Assembly (NCBI RefSeq): GCF_000308795.1
Contig: NZ_BAGK01000311.1
Span: 1-64,000, forward strand
Reading direction: 5' to 3'
DNA length: 64,000 bases
DNA from: Nocardia thailandica NBRC 100428
GTDB lineage: Bacteria; Actinomycetota; Actinomycetes; Mycobacteriales; Mycobacteriaceae
Part shown: positions 33,274-42,318 of the stretch, piece by piece
Layout of the letters: each line of letters starts with the position of its first letter
How positions within the stretch are numbered: the stretch's first letter is position 1
The notes under the pieces: model-generated
Database searches by the model: none
The model's input: the letters and a program-made list of their open reading frames with translations, nothing else
Told to the model about the DNA's origin: nothing
Made by a program: the position numbers and the translations under genes

Positions 33274-35529
33274 TCAGCTATTGCTGGAGCGGAAGCGGCG
33301 CAGACGCAGGCTGTTGCTCACCACGAACACCGAGGAGAACGCCATCGCGGCGCCCGCCAGCATGGGGTTGAGCAGGCCTGCCATGGCCAGCGGCAAGGCA
33401 GCGACGTTGTAGGCGAATGCCCAGAACAGGTTGCCTTTGATGGTGCCGAGCGTCTTGCGGGACAACCGGATCGCGTCCGCCGCGGCCCTCAGGTCGCCCC
33501 GGACCAGGGTCAGGTCGCTGGCCTCGATCGCTACGTCGGTGCCGGTGCCCATGGCCAGGCCGAGGTCGGCCTGGGCCAGAGCCGCCGCGTCGTTGACGCC
33601 GTCGCCGACCATGGCGACGACCTTGCCCTGGGCCTGCAGCTTCTTGATGACCTCGACCTTGTCGCGCGGCAGCACCTCGGCGATCACCTGGTCGATGCCG
33701 ACCTCGTCGCCGATGGCCCGGGCCGCCGCGGCGTTGTCGCCGGTCAGCAACATCGGTGTCAGTCCCAGCGCACGCAGTTGTGTAATCGCTTCGGCGGAGG
33801 TTGGTTTCACCGTATCGGCGACCACCAGGACACCGCGCGCCTTACCGTCCCAGGCTACCGCGACGGCGGTCTTCCCTTCGGATTCGGCAGCGGTCATGGT
33901 TCGCTCCAAGTCCGCGTCGAGGTTGTGCGCGTGCTCGGCCAGCAGTCGTCGGCGCCCGACGACCACCGTGCGTCCCCCGACGACACCGTGTACACCGAGA
34001 CCCTCGACGTTGGCGAAGCCCTGCACCGGTTCGAGATCGCCGACCTTGTCCCGGGCTCCCTTGGCGATCGCCTGCGCGATCGGATGCTCGGAGGAATCCT
34101 CCAGTGCCCCTGCCAGCTCCAGGATCTGCATCTCGTCCTCGCCGTCGGCGGCGTAGACCCTCAGCAGGCTCATCTTGCCGGTGGTGACAGTCCCGGTCTT
34201 GTCCAGCACCACCGTGTCGACCCGCCGGGTCGATTCCAGCACCTCCGGACCCTTGATCAGGACGCCCATCTGCGCACCTCGACCGGTACCGACCATCAGC
34301 GCGGTAGGCGTGGCCAGTCCAAGAGCGCAGGGGCAGGCGATGATCAGCACGGCGACCGCGGCGGTGAAGGCCGCAGCGACCGAACCTCCGGTACCCAGCC
34401 AGAACCCCAGGGCCATCACCGACAGCGCGATCACGACGGGTACGAAGATGCCGGAGATCTTGTCGGCCAGCCGCTGCGCCTGGGCCTTGCCGTTCTGAGC
34501 CTCCTCCACCAACTTGGCCATCTGAGCCAGCTGGGTGTCAGAGCCGACCCGGCTCGTTCGCACCACGATCCGGCCGCCGACATTGACAGTGGCGCCGACG
34601 ACGGCGTCATCGACGCCGACCTCTACCGGCACCGACTCCCCGGTCAGCATCGAGGCGTCGACCGCCGAGGAACCTTCCACGACGACACCGTCGGAGGCGA
34701 CCTTCTCGCCGGGGCGCACGACGAACAGATCACCCACCGCAAGCTGATCGGCGGGTATGCGCTCCTCCTTGCCGTCGCGCAACACCGAAACCTCTTTCGC
34801 GCCGAGCTCCAACAACGCTCGCAGCGCGGCGCCGGCCTGCCGCTTGGATCGGGCCTCGAAAAAGCGTCCGGCGAGGATGAAGGTGGTGACCCCGGCAGCC
34901 ACCTCCAGATAAATGTTGCCGGCGCCGCCTTCTCGGGCGATGGTCAGTTCGAACGGGTGCGTCATCCCCGGCATACCGGCGGTGCCCCAGAACAGCGCGT
35001 ACAGCGACCAGCCGAGCGCGGCGAGGGTGCCGATGGAGATCAGGGTGTCCATGGTGGCGGTGGCATGGCGCAAGTTGGTCCACGCAGCCTTGTGGAAGGG
35101 CAGGGCACCCCAGATCACTACCGGCGCGGCCAGTGTCAGCGACAGCCACTGCCAGTTGGTGAACTGCAGTGCCGCAATCATCGCCATGGCGATCACCGGA
35201 ACCGTCAGGACCAGCGAGATGAGCAGACGCTGGCGCAGGGAGGCCGTCGGGTCATCGCCTTCGGGAGCAGCTGCCGAGGCGTCCGGTTTCCCGACCTTCG
35301 AGATCGGGAGCTCGGCGGTATACCTGGCTTGCTCGACCGTCGCGACCAGGTCCTCGGGCGTGAGGTCGCCGGAGTATTCCACGCGTGCCTTCTCCGTGGC
35401 GTAGTTGACCGTGGCGGTGACCCCGTCGAGTTTGTTCAGTTTCTTCTCGATGCGATTGGCGCACGACGCGCAGGTCATGCCACCGATCGTCAACTCGATC
35501 CGGGTGGACGGTTGCGTCGTGGTGGCCAT
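33274..35529 (-). CDS. copA: Cu(I)-exporting P1B-type ATPase (CopA/CtpV type)
   Basis: The 751-residue ATPase has an N-terminal HMA domain with GMTCASC, eight membrane segments, the actuator TGES, the membrane motif CPC (IIACPCALG), phosphorylation site DKTGT, HP in SSEHPIA and hinge GDGVND. The late-helix YN and MxxSS signatures of Cu(I) pumps (AYNVAALPLA, AMAFSSVFVVSNSLRL) are present. It exports Cu(I) from the cytosol. copZ-2 lies 61 bases upstream on the same strand, behind a perfect CsoR/RicR-type dyad, so the two form a copZA operon. Confidence 0.96.
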   Translation of the reverse strand: MATTTQPSTRIELTIGGMTCASCANRIEKKLNKLDGVTATVNYATEKARVEYSGDLTPEDLVATVEQARYTAELPISKVGKPDASAAAPEGDDPTASLRQRLLISLVLTVPVIAMAMIAALQFTNWQWLSLTLAAPVVIWGALPFHKAAWTNLRHATATMDTLISIGTLAALGWSLYALFWGTAGMPGMTHPFELTIAREGGAGNIYLEVAAGVTTFILAGRFFEARSKRQAGAALRALLELGAKEVSVLRDGKEERIPADQLAVGDLFVVRPGEKVASDGVVVEGSSAVDASMLTGESVPVEVGVDDAVVGATVNVGGRIVVRTSRVGSDTQLAQMAKLVEEAQNGKAQAQRLADKISGIFVPVVIALSVMALGFWLGTGGSVAAAFTAAVAVLIIACPCALGLATPTALMVGTGRGAQMGVLIKGPEVLESTRRVDTVVLDKTGTVTTGKMSLLRVYAADGEDEMQILELAGALEDSSEHPIAQAIAKGARDKVGDLEPVQGFANVEGLGVHGVVGGRTVVVGRRRLLAEHAHNLDADLERTMTAAESEGKTAVAVAWDGKARGVLVVADTVKPTSAEAITQLRALGLTPMLLTGDNAAAARAIGDEVGIDQVIAEVLPRDKVEVIKKLQAQGKVVAMVGDGVNDAAALAQADLGLAMGTGTDVAIEASDLTLVRGDLRAAADAIRLSRKTLGTIKGNLFWAFAYNVAALPLAMAGLLNPMLAGAAMAFSSVFVVSNSLRLRRFRSSNS

Positions 35530-35590
35530 CGCTGACTCCGTTCCGTACTGCGATGAATCTGGCTACAGATAGTGAGATCCACGGGGCCGG

Positions 35591-35797
35591 TCAGTCGGCA
35601 AGCTGATAGCCGGCCTCGCTGACAGCCGCGGCGATGGCTCTTCGGTCAACCGCACCCGTCGCGTCGATGGTCACCCGCCCACTGGCGAAGTCGGCCTCCA
35701 CTGCAGTGACCGCTGGGATCTTGCCGACTTCTTTGTTCACCGCATTCGCGCAGCAACTGCAGGTCATTCCGGTCACGGTCACCGTTGTGGTGGTCAT
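35591..35797 (-). CDS. copZ: CopZ-type HMA copper chaperone (2)
   Basis: The 68-residue single HMA domain has the motif GMTCSCCANAV, i.e. CSCC, an extra Cys compared with the usual CxxC. It precedes copA by 61 bases and is first in the operon. A perfect ATACC-N7-GGTAT dyad lies 50-66 bases upstream of the ATG. Confidence 0.92.
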   Translation of the reverse strand: MTTTTVTVTGMTCSCCANAVNKEVGKIPAVTAVEADFASGRVTIDATGAVDRRAIAAAVSEAGYQLAD

Positions 35798-35846
35798 GGC
35801 TGATCATCTCCTAGCCCTGAGGTGCGTCCAACCGCCCACTCCAATC

Positions 35847-35863
35847 ATACCCCCCAAGGGTAT
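35847..35863 (-). promoter_or_regulatory. CsoR/RicR-like operator of copZ-copA
   Basis: ATACC-CCCCAAG-GGTAT is a perfect 5-base inverted repeat with the same N7 spacing as the sites at 27.8 kb, placed in the copZ-copA promoter. The GC-rich centre between AT ends is the form bound by CsoR/RicR copper sensors. Confidence 0.75.
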
Positions 35864-36126
35864 TACCTGCTGCTGCTTCGGCGACTGCTCAGCCGAAATT
35901 CCGATGATTGTCACCGTGTGCCGGATCGCAGCTTCTGCTCGACCTCGCAGGATCGATGCCCCGCCATTCGGAGCCGACCCGCGGTAGGGGTGAGGAACAT
36001 TCGGGAGAACCGTCACGCTACGCGTCGGATCGACCCCGTGCTTAGCGAGACTTTCGTCGCCGATGCTCCAGTCCGCAAACCCAGCAAGCGCGACCCCTAT
36101 CTCAGGTCAGATTGGTGATTGATCAG

Positions 36127-36483
36127 TCAGCGTTGGGGCGTCAGCGTGATGGAGCCGACCTCCACTCCACCCAAATACGCAGGGCCGGCGTACCCGCCAC
36201 GTCCGTCGCTGATCAGTACGACTCGGTGGCCGGGAAATAGGTCCACGTAACCACCGTCGGGCGTCGAATGAATGGGGTAGCGCCCTATCAAGACCAGGTC
36301 CCCGCCCTCGACGCGCGCGTCGCGTTGCAGGAGCACGATGCCAGCCGACCACGTCGTGGACGTATAAGCGCCGGGTTCGACGTCGGCGAATGCTTGACCA
36401 GCCGTGCCGAAAAGCGTGGCGGCACCCACGGCCACAGCAATCGCAGCAGTCCGGACCATCGCTGGTCTGGCGCGTACGGACAT
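36127..36483 (-). CDS. exported protein of unknown function
   Basis: The 118-residue protein has a signal peptide (TAAIAVAVGAATLFGTAGQAFA). The mature part, about 85 residues, has Gly/Tyr/Val-rich beta character. AAGGAG precedes the ATG at 36483. The BlaI-like dyad at 36678-36701 lies 195 bases upstream and might serve this gene or the cupredoxin gene on the other side. Confidence 0.65.
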   Translation of the reverse strand: MSVRARPAMVRTAAIAVAVGAATLFGTAGQAFADVEPGAYTSTTWSAGIVLLQRDARVEGGDLVLIGRYPIHSTPDGGYVDLFPGHRVVLISDGRGGYAGPAYLGGVEVGSITLTPQR

Positions 36484-36677
36484 ACGTCAACTCCTTGTGT
36501 CGCCCCCGCCCTCGGGTTACCAACGCTAAGCGGAGGTGACGCCCCGACTCGTCACCTACCTTTGATGACTGGGCCGGAGGCCTCGCGGGATGAAGGAAAT
36601 CGCGCACCCCCGCCCCAGCCGACACCCCGGGGTCTCGGGGGTGCGCCCCTGTGCCGGGATCACCATTTCGGCACAAG

Positions 36678-36701
36678 TACTATCCTACTCAGTAGAACGG
36701 T
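36678..36701. promoter_or_regulatory. BlaI/CopY-like operator (weaker copy)
   Basis: TACTATCCTA-ctca-GTAGAACGGT keeps the left arm and the GTAGA of the right arm of the window consensus, with CTACT-c-AGTAG at the centre. The bases around it (GGCRCAAGTACTATC on one side) are shared with the perfect site at 37678. Confidence 0.5.
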
Positions 36702-36867
36702 AGTCAGGGCTGTCGAGGATTGCAAGAGCCCGTGCGGTGATCCAGATTCGGACCGGGCCGTCACGTTCATAGTCGGTAATCGCCCGAACAATTCGAACAA
36801 CTGCGGTGACAGCCGGTTGCCGCGTGACCGCGCTGTCCGGAGCGATCCATGATCGCAACGTCTCCAA
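36685..36867 (-). CDS. short frame ending inside the operator, doubtful gene
   Basis: A 60-residue frame stops with TAG in the centre of the dyad at 36678-36701. Its last 20 codons (RIWITARALAILDSPDYRST) resemble the reading of the corresponding sequence beside the operator at 37678 (VLIICRAVAFHESTIYYLLT). Either both are 3' relics of one gene family or this is a duplicated promoter segment. No ribosome site. Confidence 0.2.
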   Translation of the reverse strand: METLRSWIAPDSAVTRQPAVTAVVRIVRAITDYERDGPVRIWITARALAILDSPDYRSTE

Positions 36868-37003
36868 CGCCTCCGGCTGCTCTCGGGGCCGTGGCGGTTA
36901 CAGGCCTTCGCCGCCGCTTGCGCGTCGTAGACCCTTGCTGGTCCGGGGAGTATTCTGTGGAATTGGCGACAAGCTTGGTCTACGTCGACATCAGGGAGAC
37001 GCC

Positions 37004-37435
37004 ATGGCGCCCAGACGAGTCCGGTGGACGAATCGGCAGGTGTTTGCGACACTCGCAGTGCTGCCCGCTCTGGCATTGGCGGCATGTAGCTCTGGGGACG
37101 GCGATCCTGGCGTGGCCACTGCTCGAGAATCGAGCGTCACATCGAACTCGGCCAACTCGACACAGATCGTCGTCAGGGAGAACGAATTCTCTATCAACGT
37201 GCCCAATCCCCCATCGACACCGGGTGCGTACACCTTCGTCGTCGAGAACTCCGGATCCGTCTCCCACGATCTCGTGATCGAGGGCCCGGGTGTGCAGTCG
37301 CGGCGCACACCGCGGATCGAAAGTGGCGGGTCCGGCGAGTTGGCCGTCACTCTGGAGCCTGGCTCCTACACACTGTGGTGCTCTGTCGGAAATCATCGGG
37401 AACTCGGCATGAGCACCGAAATCACCGTGAGCTGA
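37004..37435 (+). CDS. cupredoxin-domain lipoprotein
   Basis: The 143-residue lipoprotein has a lipobox (LALAAC) near residue 26. A plastocyanin-like domain follows with type 1 copper ligands His (VSHDLVIEG), Cys, His and Met (LWCSVGNHRELGM). It would bind one copper on the outer membrane face and transfer electrons or act as a copper sink. CAGGGAG precedes the ATG at 37004. A minus-strand terminator hairpin follows. Confidence 0.88.
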   Translation: MAPRRVRWTNRQVFATLAVLPALALAACSSGDGDPGVATARESSVTSNSANSTQIVVRENEFSINVPNPPSTPGAYTFVVENSGSVSHDLVIEGPGVQSRRTPRIESGGSGELAVTLEPGSYTLWCSVGNHRELGMSTEITVS

Positions 37436-37540
37436 CCGGATCTCAGTATGCGGCGGCGCTTCCGACGCGAAATGATGACGCGAAATCTGGCTGGTATTCG
37501 TTGCGAGCAGCCAAGCAGGTAAACCGCGCCGAGAAACAAA

Positions 37541-37574
37541 AGTGAGGGCGACGCCACGAGTCGTCGCCCTCACT
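37541..37574 (-). terminator. hairpin with U-tract for the minus strand
   Basis: A 12-base stem (37541-37552 with 37563-37574) is followed on the minus strand by TTTTGTTTC. It could also stop plus-strand transcripts of the cupredoxin gene. Confidence 0.65.
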
Positions 37575-37677
37575 CCCGAAGGCCGGCCCCGAGCGCGCGA
37601 GATGAGGGGATCGCGCGCCATGGCCGTTGGCCAACACCCCTGGCTCTTAGGGGCGCCCGCGCCGAGAACGGCGCAAG

Positions 37678-37701
37678 TACTATCTACGTCAGTAGATAGT
37701 A
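37678..37701 (+). promoter_or_regulatory. perfect BlaI/CopY-type operator before the M56 gene
   Basis: TACTATCTAC-gtca-GTAGATAGTA is a perfect 10-base inverted repeat and the best site in the window. An extra GTAGATAGTA-like half-repeat follows at once. It lies about 220 bases before the M56 peptidase ATG. Confidence 0.75.
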
Positions 37702-37919
37702 GATAGTAGATTCGTGGAATGCAACAGCCCGGCAGATGATCAGCACCGGCGCCGCGGCGGCACAATCAATCGCCGCGTTCGGGTGCCGATAGTATGTCGG
37801 CGAGCCGCACATGCTGTGTGCAACGCCCGTATCTCGATCCGGCAGAGGAGCCCATCGGTGCCATCGATGTCTGTGCGTACGGTCGTGGTCGTCGATGCCC
37901 AGGCACCGCGGGGAATGTC

Positions 37920-38867
37920 ATGAGTGTGGCGCTGTGCCTTCTGGCCTACACCGTGGTCGTGGCGGTGCTGGCCCCGCCACTGTTGCTGCGCACGGCCGGC
38001 GACGGGCAACATCCCCGCTTGGGCCTGGTGGCCTGGCTGAGCGCTATCGTCTCGGTACTGCTGTCTTGGGCGGTCGCGGTTGTTTTCCTCGGCGTCGATG
38101 TCGTTCGGGATCTGCTCGCTGATCAGCATCTGGATCTCGGACGTTGTTTCCGACAGTTACACGACGCCGCGGCAGGCTCGTACGGAACCGCTGTCCAGGT
38201 CGGCTTGTGGACGCTGGCGGGGCTTGCGGTGCTCGCGGCTGTCGTGGCGGTGTGGCGGCTGTGCCGTTCGCTGGTCCGGGCTCGATCGGTGACCCACCGG
38301 CATGCGCAGGCGGCATGGATGGTCGGTCGCCGTCATGACCGTCACGACGCGGTGGTGCTCGATCATCCCGAACCGGCGGCGTATTCGGTGGCAGGCAACC
38401 CGCACACGATCGTGTTGACCCAGGGCATCGTGGCAACTCTCGATGAGGAGCAACTGGCCGCCGTCATGGCCCACGAACGCGCCCACCTGCGTGGACGCCA
38501 CCATGTTCTGCTCGCCTTCACACGAGCACTGGCCTCGGTGTTCCCCCGGATCGAGTTGTTCGCCACCGGCGCCGCGCAGGTGGCGCGCCTGACCGAGATG
38601 ATCGCCGATGACGCCGCTGCCAACATCTATGGACCCATCACCGTCTGTGAGGCGCTGGTGACACTGGCCGACTCTCACGGCATGGCCCCGGTCGCGGCCA
38701 CCGAAGTGGGTCTGGTCGATCGGGTCCGCCGCCTCGCGGAGCCTCCCGCACCCACCCGGATCAATCGTGTCGCTGCCTCGGCCGCTATCGCCGCGGTCGT
38801 CTTGGGCCCGATGATCGCGACTGTGGCCGCGGCGGGCGGAATCGGTGTCTGTGCGCTGGGCAGCTGA
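37920..38867 (+). CDS. M56-family membrane metallopeptidase (BlaR1/MecR1-like)
   Basis: The 315-residue protein has several membrane segments and a zinc motif HERAH (AVMAHERAHLRGRHH) on the cytosolic side, with downstream Glu in LTEMIADDAAA. M56 peptidases pair with BlaI/CopY repressors and cleave or relieve them after a signal. Actinobacterial members lack the penicillin-binding sensor domain, as here. The ATG at 37920 follows GCGGGGA. The paired repressors in this window lie 8-11 kb away, not adjacent as usual. A perfect BlaI-type dyad lies upstream. Confidence 0.85.
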   Translation: MSVALCLLAYTVVVAVLAPPLLLRTAGDGQHPRLGLVAWLSAIVSVLLSWAVAVVFLGVDVVRDLLADQHLDLGRCFRQLHDAAAGSYGTAVQVGLWTLAGLAVLAAVVAVWRLCRSLVRARSVTHRHAQAAWMVGRRHDRHDAVVLDHPEPAAYSVAGNPHTIVLTQGIVATLDEEQLAAVMAHERAHLRGRHHVLLAFTRALASVFPRIELFATGAAQVARLTEMIADDAAANIYGPITVCEALVTLADSHGMAPVAATEVGLVDRVRRLAEPPAPTRINRVAASAAIAAVVLGPMIATVAAAGGIGVCALGS

Positions 38868-38988
38868 ACCCGCCCAGGACCCGCCAGTCTCGAGCGGAAT
38901 CGGCTCACCGTTCGGCGCTCACGCGGGCCCGGTAGTTCGGCGTTTCGTGAACTATTGTTTCCGTATCCAGGACAAGGTGAAGGATTCG

Positions 38989-39441
38989 ATGATGGCAGGC
39001 CGGTCCATAGTCCCCGCCACGACCAATCGGCCTGGTGGTGACCGCTTACAGTGGCTGTCGCTGTCCGCTGTCGCATTCCTCGTCGGCGCCGCGGCGCTGC
39101 GGGTTGTCGGTGTGCCATCGATTGATCTGCACGGGCCGACGCATTTCCTCGGGCTCATGGACCCATTCTGCGGCGGAACCAGGGCCACCTACCTGTTGCT
39201 GACCGGCGATGTTTCCGAGTCTCTTCGCTACAACCCCGGCATCCTCGTCCTCGCCGGCGTTGTTGTCCTTGCCCTGGCCCGCGCTGTGGTCGGAGTGCTC
39301 ACCGGCCACTGGTTGCAGGTCACGCTGCGCCCGGGTCTGGGCCGGGCGTTGCGGTTCGTCGTTGTGGTCGCGGTGCTGGGGTTGTGGGTGCGTCAGCAGA
39401 TCAACGCCGACCTGCTGACGCAATCCTGGCCGGTCCCGTAA
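38989..39441 (+). CDS. DUF2752 membrane protein
   Basis: The 150-residue protein has about three hydrophobic segments and the DUF2752 motif (GLMDPFCGGTRATYLLLTGD), where Cys and Arg are conserved. Function unknown; members are common in actinobacteria and bacteroidetes. The ATG at 38989 (or 38992) follows AAGGTGAAGGA. The stop abuts the convergent HMA gene at 39442. Confidence 0.8.
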   Translation: MMAGRSIVPATTNRPGGDRLQWLSLSAVAFLVGAAALRVVGVPSIDLHGPTHFLGLMDPFCGGTRATYLLLTGDVSESLRYNPGILVLAGVVVLALARAVVGVLTGHWLQVTLRPGLGRALRFVVVVAVLGLWVRQQINADLLTQSWPVP

Positions 39442-39657
39442 CTATCGGGTGACTACCGCGGTGTAGCCCAGCTCGGTGATCGCGGCGATCACGTCCTCGG
39501 GGGTGGTGACCGCGACATCGAGTTCCACGGTGCTGAGGCCCTTCTTCATCGAGGTTTGCGTGTCGCCGACGCCGGGCAGGTCCTCAAGGGTGTCGTCGAT
39601 GAGCAGTGCGCAACTGCCGCAACGCATGCCTTCGATCCGGAAAACGTGTGTTGTCAT
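39442..39657 (-). CDS. HMA-domain protein (3)
   Basis: The 71-residue protein has a metal motif GMRCGSC and HMA secondary structure. It lies 15 bases downstream of the TauE/cupredoxin gene and is probably cotranscribed with it, as in Ctr-type or CopZ-linked copper delivery sets. The loop following CxxC (ALLIDDTLEDLPGVGDTQTS) suggests an acidic docking face. Confidence 0.88.
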   Translation of the reverse strand: MTTHVFRIEGMRCGSCALLIDDTLEDLPGVGDTQTSMKKGLSTVELDVAVTTPEDVIAAITELGYTAVVTR

Positions 39658-39671
39658 GCGGAATTGTCCCT

Positions 39672-40757
39672 TCAGAGGATAGTGATCATGCCCGAGTACA
39701 TGCCCATGCCGCAGGTGTAGTCCAAGCGGCCCGGCTGCAAAATGCCCAGGTAGATGCGGGTTTCACCGCTAGTAGGCAGCGTCGTGGTGATGCCGAGGCT
39801 CGGGACGACCATCGAGCGGATGCATCCCTGTGTTCGGTTGGTCTTGACGACGAGTGTGGTCGGGATGCCCGAGACGGCTTCGATGTTCTTCGGACCGTAG
39901 GAGCCGGTCTTCGCGGTGATCGTCAGGGTCTGCACACCGTCGGCGACGACGGCAGCCGAGGCATCTGCCGCTGGGGGTTCGAATCCGATCGACTCCCCGA
40001 TCCGGCTGGCCGCCAGCGGCGAACCGGCGAGCTCCAAGCCCGCGTTGAGTGTGTAGAAGCCCATCGCGAGCACCACGAGGCCGGTGGCCAGGGCCAGCCG
40101 GCCCCGCCACACGGTGGCCGCGACCCGGGCGGCGTATCCGAGGATCGCGAACAACGGGCTGGTACCCAGCACGAAGACCGCCATGGTCGCCGCACCCCAC
40201 CACGGCGAGCCCGACGCCAAGGCCAGCGCTTCCACCGACAGTGTCACCCCGCACGGGATCAGGACCGTCGAGACACCCAGCACCGCCGGTGCAACCGCGG
40301 CCTGCGAACGCGCCCGCTTACGCAGTACCCGCATCCACGACGCGGGTGGTTCGATCACGATGCCCCGGAACCCCGGCACGCCCAGTTGCGCGAGACCGAA
40401 GACGATGATCAGCAGCCCGGCCCCGATCTGCAGCCAGGTCCGCGCACCAGTCGACAACTGCACGGCACCGCCGACGGCCCCCAGGACCGCACCGAGCACG
40501 CTGTGCGACAACAGCTTTCCGGCAAGAAACCCACCGACCGGGACGAGATCGTCAACGACCCGATGGCCCCAACGCGGCTGTCCCGTCGTTGTCACACCGG
40601 CACCGTCGGAGGCTGGCGTGGCCGATGCAGCCCTGGTACCCGCCGCCGCGGCGGCGCGCTGACGGGTGATCAGACCGGTGAGTAAGCCACCTTGCACGGC
40701 AGCACACGACACACCGCCGGCGAACAAGCCGGTCACCAGAACAGGAAAAAGATTCAC
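39672..40757 (-). CDS. TauE/DsbD-like membrane protein with C-terminal cupredoxin-like domain
   Basis: The 361-residue protein has six or more membrane segments with Cys residues (GGVSCAAVQGG and TVLIPCGVTLS) typical of sulfite-exporter/CcdA-like copper proteins. An exported domain of about 100 residues follows, with Cys and Met ligands (QGCIRSM, YTCGMGMYSGMI). Such fusions are linked to copper handling and cytochrome oxidase assembly. GTG 40757 is chosen because CAGGAG precedes it at six bases. Operon with the HMA gene downstream. Confidence 0.8.
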   Translation of the reverse strand: MNLFPVLVTGLFAGGVSCAAVQGGLLTGLITRQRAAAAAGTRAASATPASDGAGVTTTGQPRWGHRVVDDLVPVGGFLAGKLLSHSVLGAVLGAVGGAVQLSTGARTWLQIGAGLLIIVFGLAQLGVPGFRGIVIEPPASWMRVLRKRARSQAAVAPAVLGVSTVLIPCGVTLSVEALALASGSPWWGAATMAVFVLGTSPLFAILGYAARVAATVWRGRLALATGLVVLAMGFYTLNAGLELAGSPLAASRIGESIGFEPPAADASAAVVADGVQTLTITAKTGSYGPKNIEAVSGIPTTLVVKTNRTQGCIRSMVVPSLGITTTLPTSGETRIYLGILQPGRLDYTCGMGMYSGMITIL

Positions 40758-40873
40758 AAAAGACTCCTGCGAGGAGAGGAAAGAGGACGGCATGACCGAT
40801 CGCGCCGACGACGGAGCCGTCGGCGCGAAACTCGAGACGGTCACAACATCTGACACATCCCGGGCGCCTGCTC

Positions 40874-41341
40874 CTATGTCCGCAACACGCAGAGTTCAGC
40901 CAGAGTCGGTGCACGCGGCAAGACCGCCCGCACCCCTGTGATCCCCATCGCCTGAGGCCGCCGAAGCACAGTGGCGACGACTTCCCGACGCGGAAAGGCG
41001 ATTGTCGCCAGCAATGCCAGGAACGCCGCCAAACACGCCATCACCAGGCCCACCGGCGGGGCAGGCGCGGCATCATCGACCACCGTCATCGGCGTATCGG
41101 TGGCCTCGGCGCCCACCCCGGAATCGAGGCCGTGGTCATGCTCGTGGATACCGGAATCATCGACCTGTGCACCGCACTGGCCCGCCACGCCACTGAGCAC
41201 GGTGGCCGAGTGTGCCATCCCCATCGGCATGCCGGTCTGGCACTGTGTCCCGTGCATGAGGGCGATCGCGACGAATGCCGACAGCACCACCGCGAGCCGC
41301 AGAAGCGCGGCTCGTCGTGGAGTCATCGGTGCGAAGATCAC
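40874..41341 (-). CDS. DUF6153-like exported copper-associated protein
   Basis: The 155-residue protein has a signal-anchor (LRLAVVLSAFVAIALMHG), a Met/Cys/His stretch (TQCQTGMPMGMAH and HEHDHGL), a second hydrophobic helix and a C-terminus reading PTLAELCVLRT, which fits the DUF6153 pattern. These proteins occur in copper loci of actinobacteria. GTG 41341 has AGGA upstream; an ATG at 41326 is an alternative. Confidence 0.7.
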   Translation of the reverse strand: MIFAPMTPRRAALLRLAVVLSAFVAIALMHGTQCQTGMPMGMAHSATVLSGVAGQCGAQVDDSGIHEHDHGLDSGVGAEATDTPMTVVDDAAPAPPVGLVMACLAAFLALLATIAFPRREVVATVLRRPQAMGITGVRAVLPRAPTLAELCVLRT

Positions 41342-41540
41342 GCGGCGATCCTACTAAGCGATCCCGTAGGTTGCACGGACGACCCGATCGCCCTCAGTGG
41401 GGCCTCATCTGCGGCTAGGCCGGAACGCCGATTCTCGGCGAACGCCCGGCGACCCCGAATGGTGGCCGTGCGCGGCCTGAACAGGCCAGCGAGTGACAGC
41501 GCGGTTGTTGTCCGCACCGCACCCACTGGCCGTTCAGGGA

Positions 41541-42209
41541 CTATCGAGACGTGCGGCGGCTGCGTGCCAGTGCTGCCACCGCGACGACCGCGGCGAGGGC
41601 GCCCAGACCCAGCCCACCGACAGCCATCCAGCGGGTCGCCGAATCGGTGCCGGTGTCGGAGCCGTGCTCGTCCTGGGCAGCTGCAGCGGCATTGTGGGAG
41701 TGTCCGTCACCAGCAGCAGCGGCCTCGAGAGCCAGGACCGGCAGCGGGAACTCCGGTTCGGGTGCGCCGTCGGTGCTGGGCTGATCCCACGTGACGACTT
41801 TGCCGTCGCTGTAGGTCTGCACGGCACGGAAGGCGACTTTGTCCTTGGTCGGCAGCGGTCCGGCGTAGAGATCGAAACGCTGGAACTGCCCTGGGCCGAC
41901 CCCGGACCCTGGCTCTGCGGTCCAGGTGACCGAGGTCGCCATCTTGGCCGCATCCCGGTTCACTGTGGCGGTCCACCCGGGCATCGGTTCGGTGCGCGCT
42001 GTCTTGAGGCCAGGCAACTCGACGGTCAACGCGGTGGTCGAGGCCTGGTCGGATTCGTTGGAGATGCGGAAGGTCAGCACCGCCGAGGCGTTTTGCTTGG
42101 CGCCGGGGGCTTCGACGCCCAGGTGTGCCGAGGCGACACCTCCGGCGAGCGCAGTGGCGGCCGCAGCGGCGCCGAGGGTGAGGGCGAGGCGCCGCAGAAC
42201 TGTTGTCAT
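41541..42209 (-). CDS. ycnI: YcnI-family copper-binding protein
   Basis: The 222-residue exported protein has a signal peptide ending GGVASAH, so the mature N-terminus begins with His as required for copper binding in YcnI (DUF1775). A beta-sandwich domain with conserved Trp (TWTAE, VTWDQP) follows, then a His-containing linker and a C-terminal helix for membrane anchoring. The ATG at 42209 follows AAGGAAA. It probably buffers extracellular copper. Same strand as the neighbouring copper genes. Confidence 0.9.
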   Translation of the reverse strand: MTTVLRRLALTLGAAAAATALAGGVASAHLGVEAPGAKQNASAVLTFRISNESDQASTTALTVELPGLKTARTEPMPGWTATVNRDAAKMATSVTWTAEPGSGVGPGQFQRFDLYAGPLPTKDKVAFRAVQTYSDGKVVTWDQPSTDGAPEPEFPLPVLALEAAAAGDGHSHNAAAAAQDEHGSDTGTDSATRWMAVGGLGLGALAAVVAVAALARSRRTSR

Positions 42210-42318
42210 GTCATATTTCCTTGAGTGGATGGTGTCGAACGGTCGCAAAGCCGGGACCCCGTGGGAGGGCCCCGGCGCTCGACGTCGTCACCAGCCTGGC
42301 TATGAAACCAGGCGGGCC

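Noticed and set aside
33127..35535. 802-residue plus-strand open frame
   Set aside because: It lies antisense to copA, whose P-type ATPase motifs are unambiguous; the plus-strand product has no recognisable domain.
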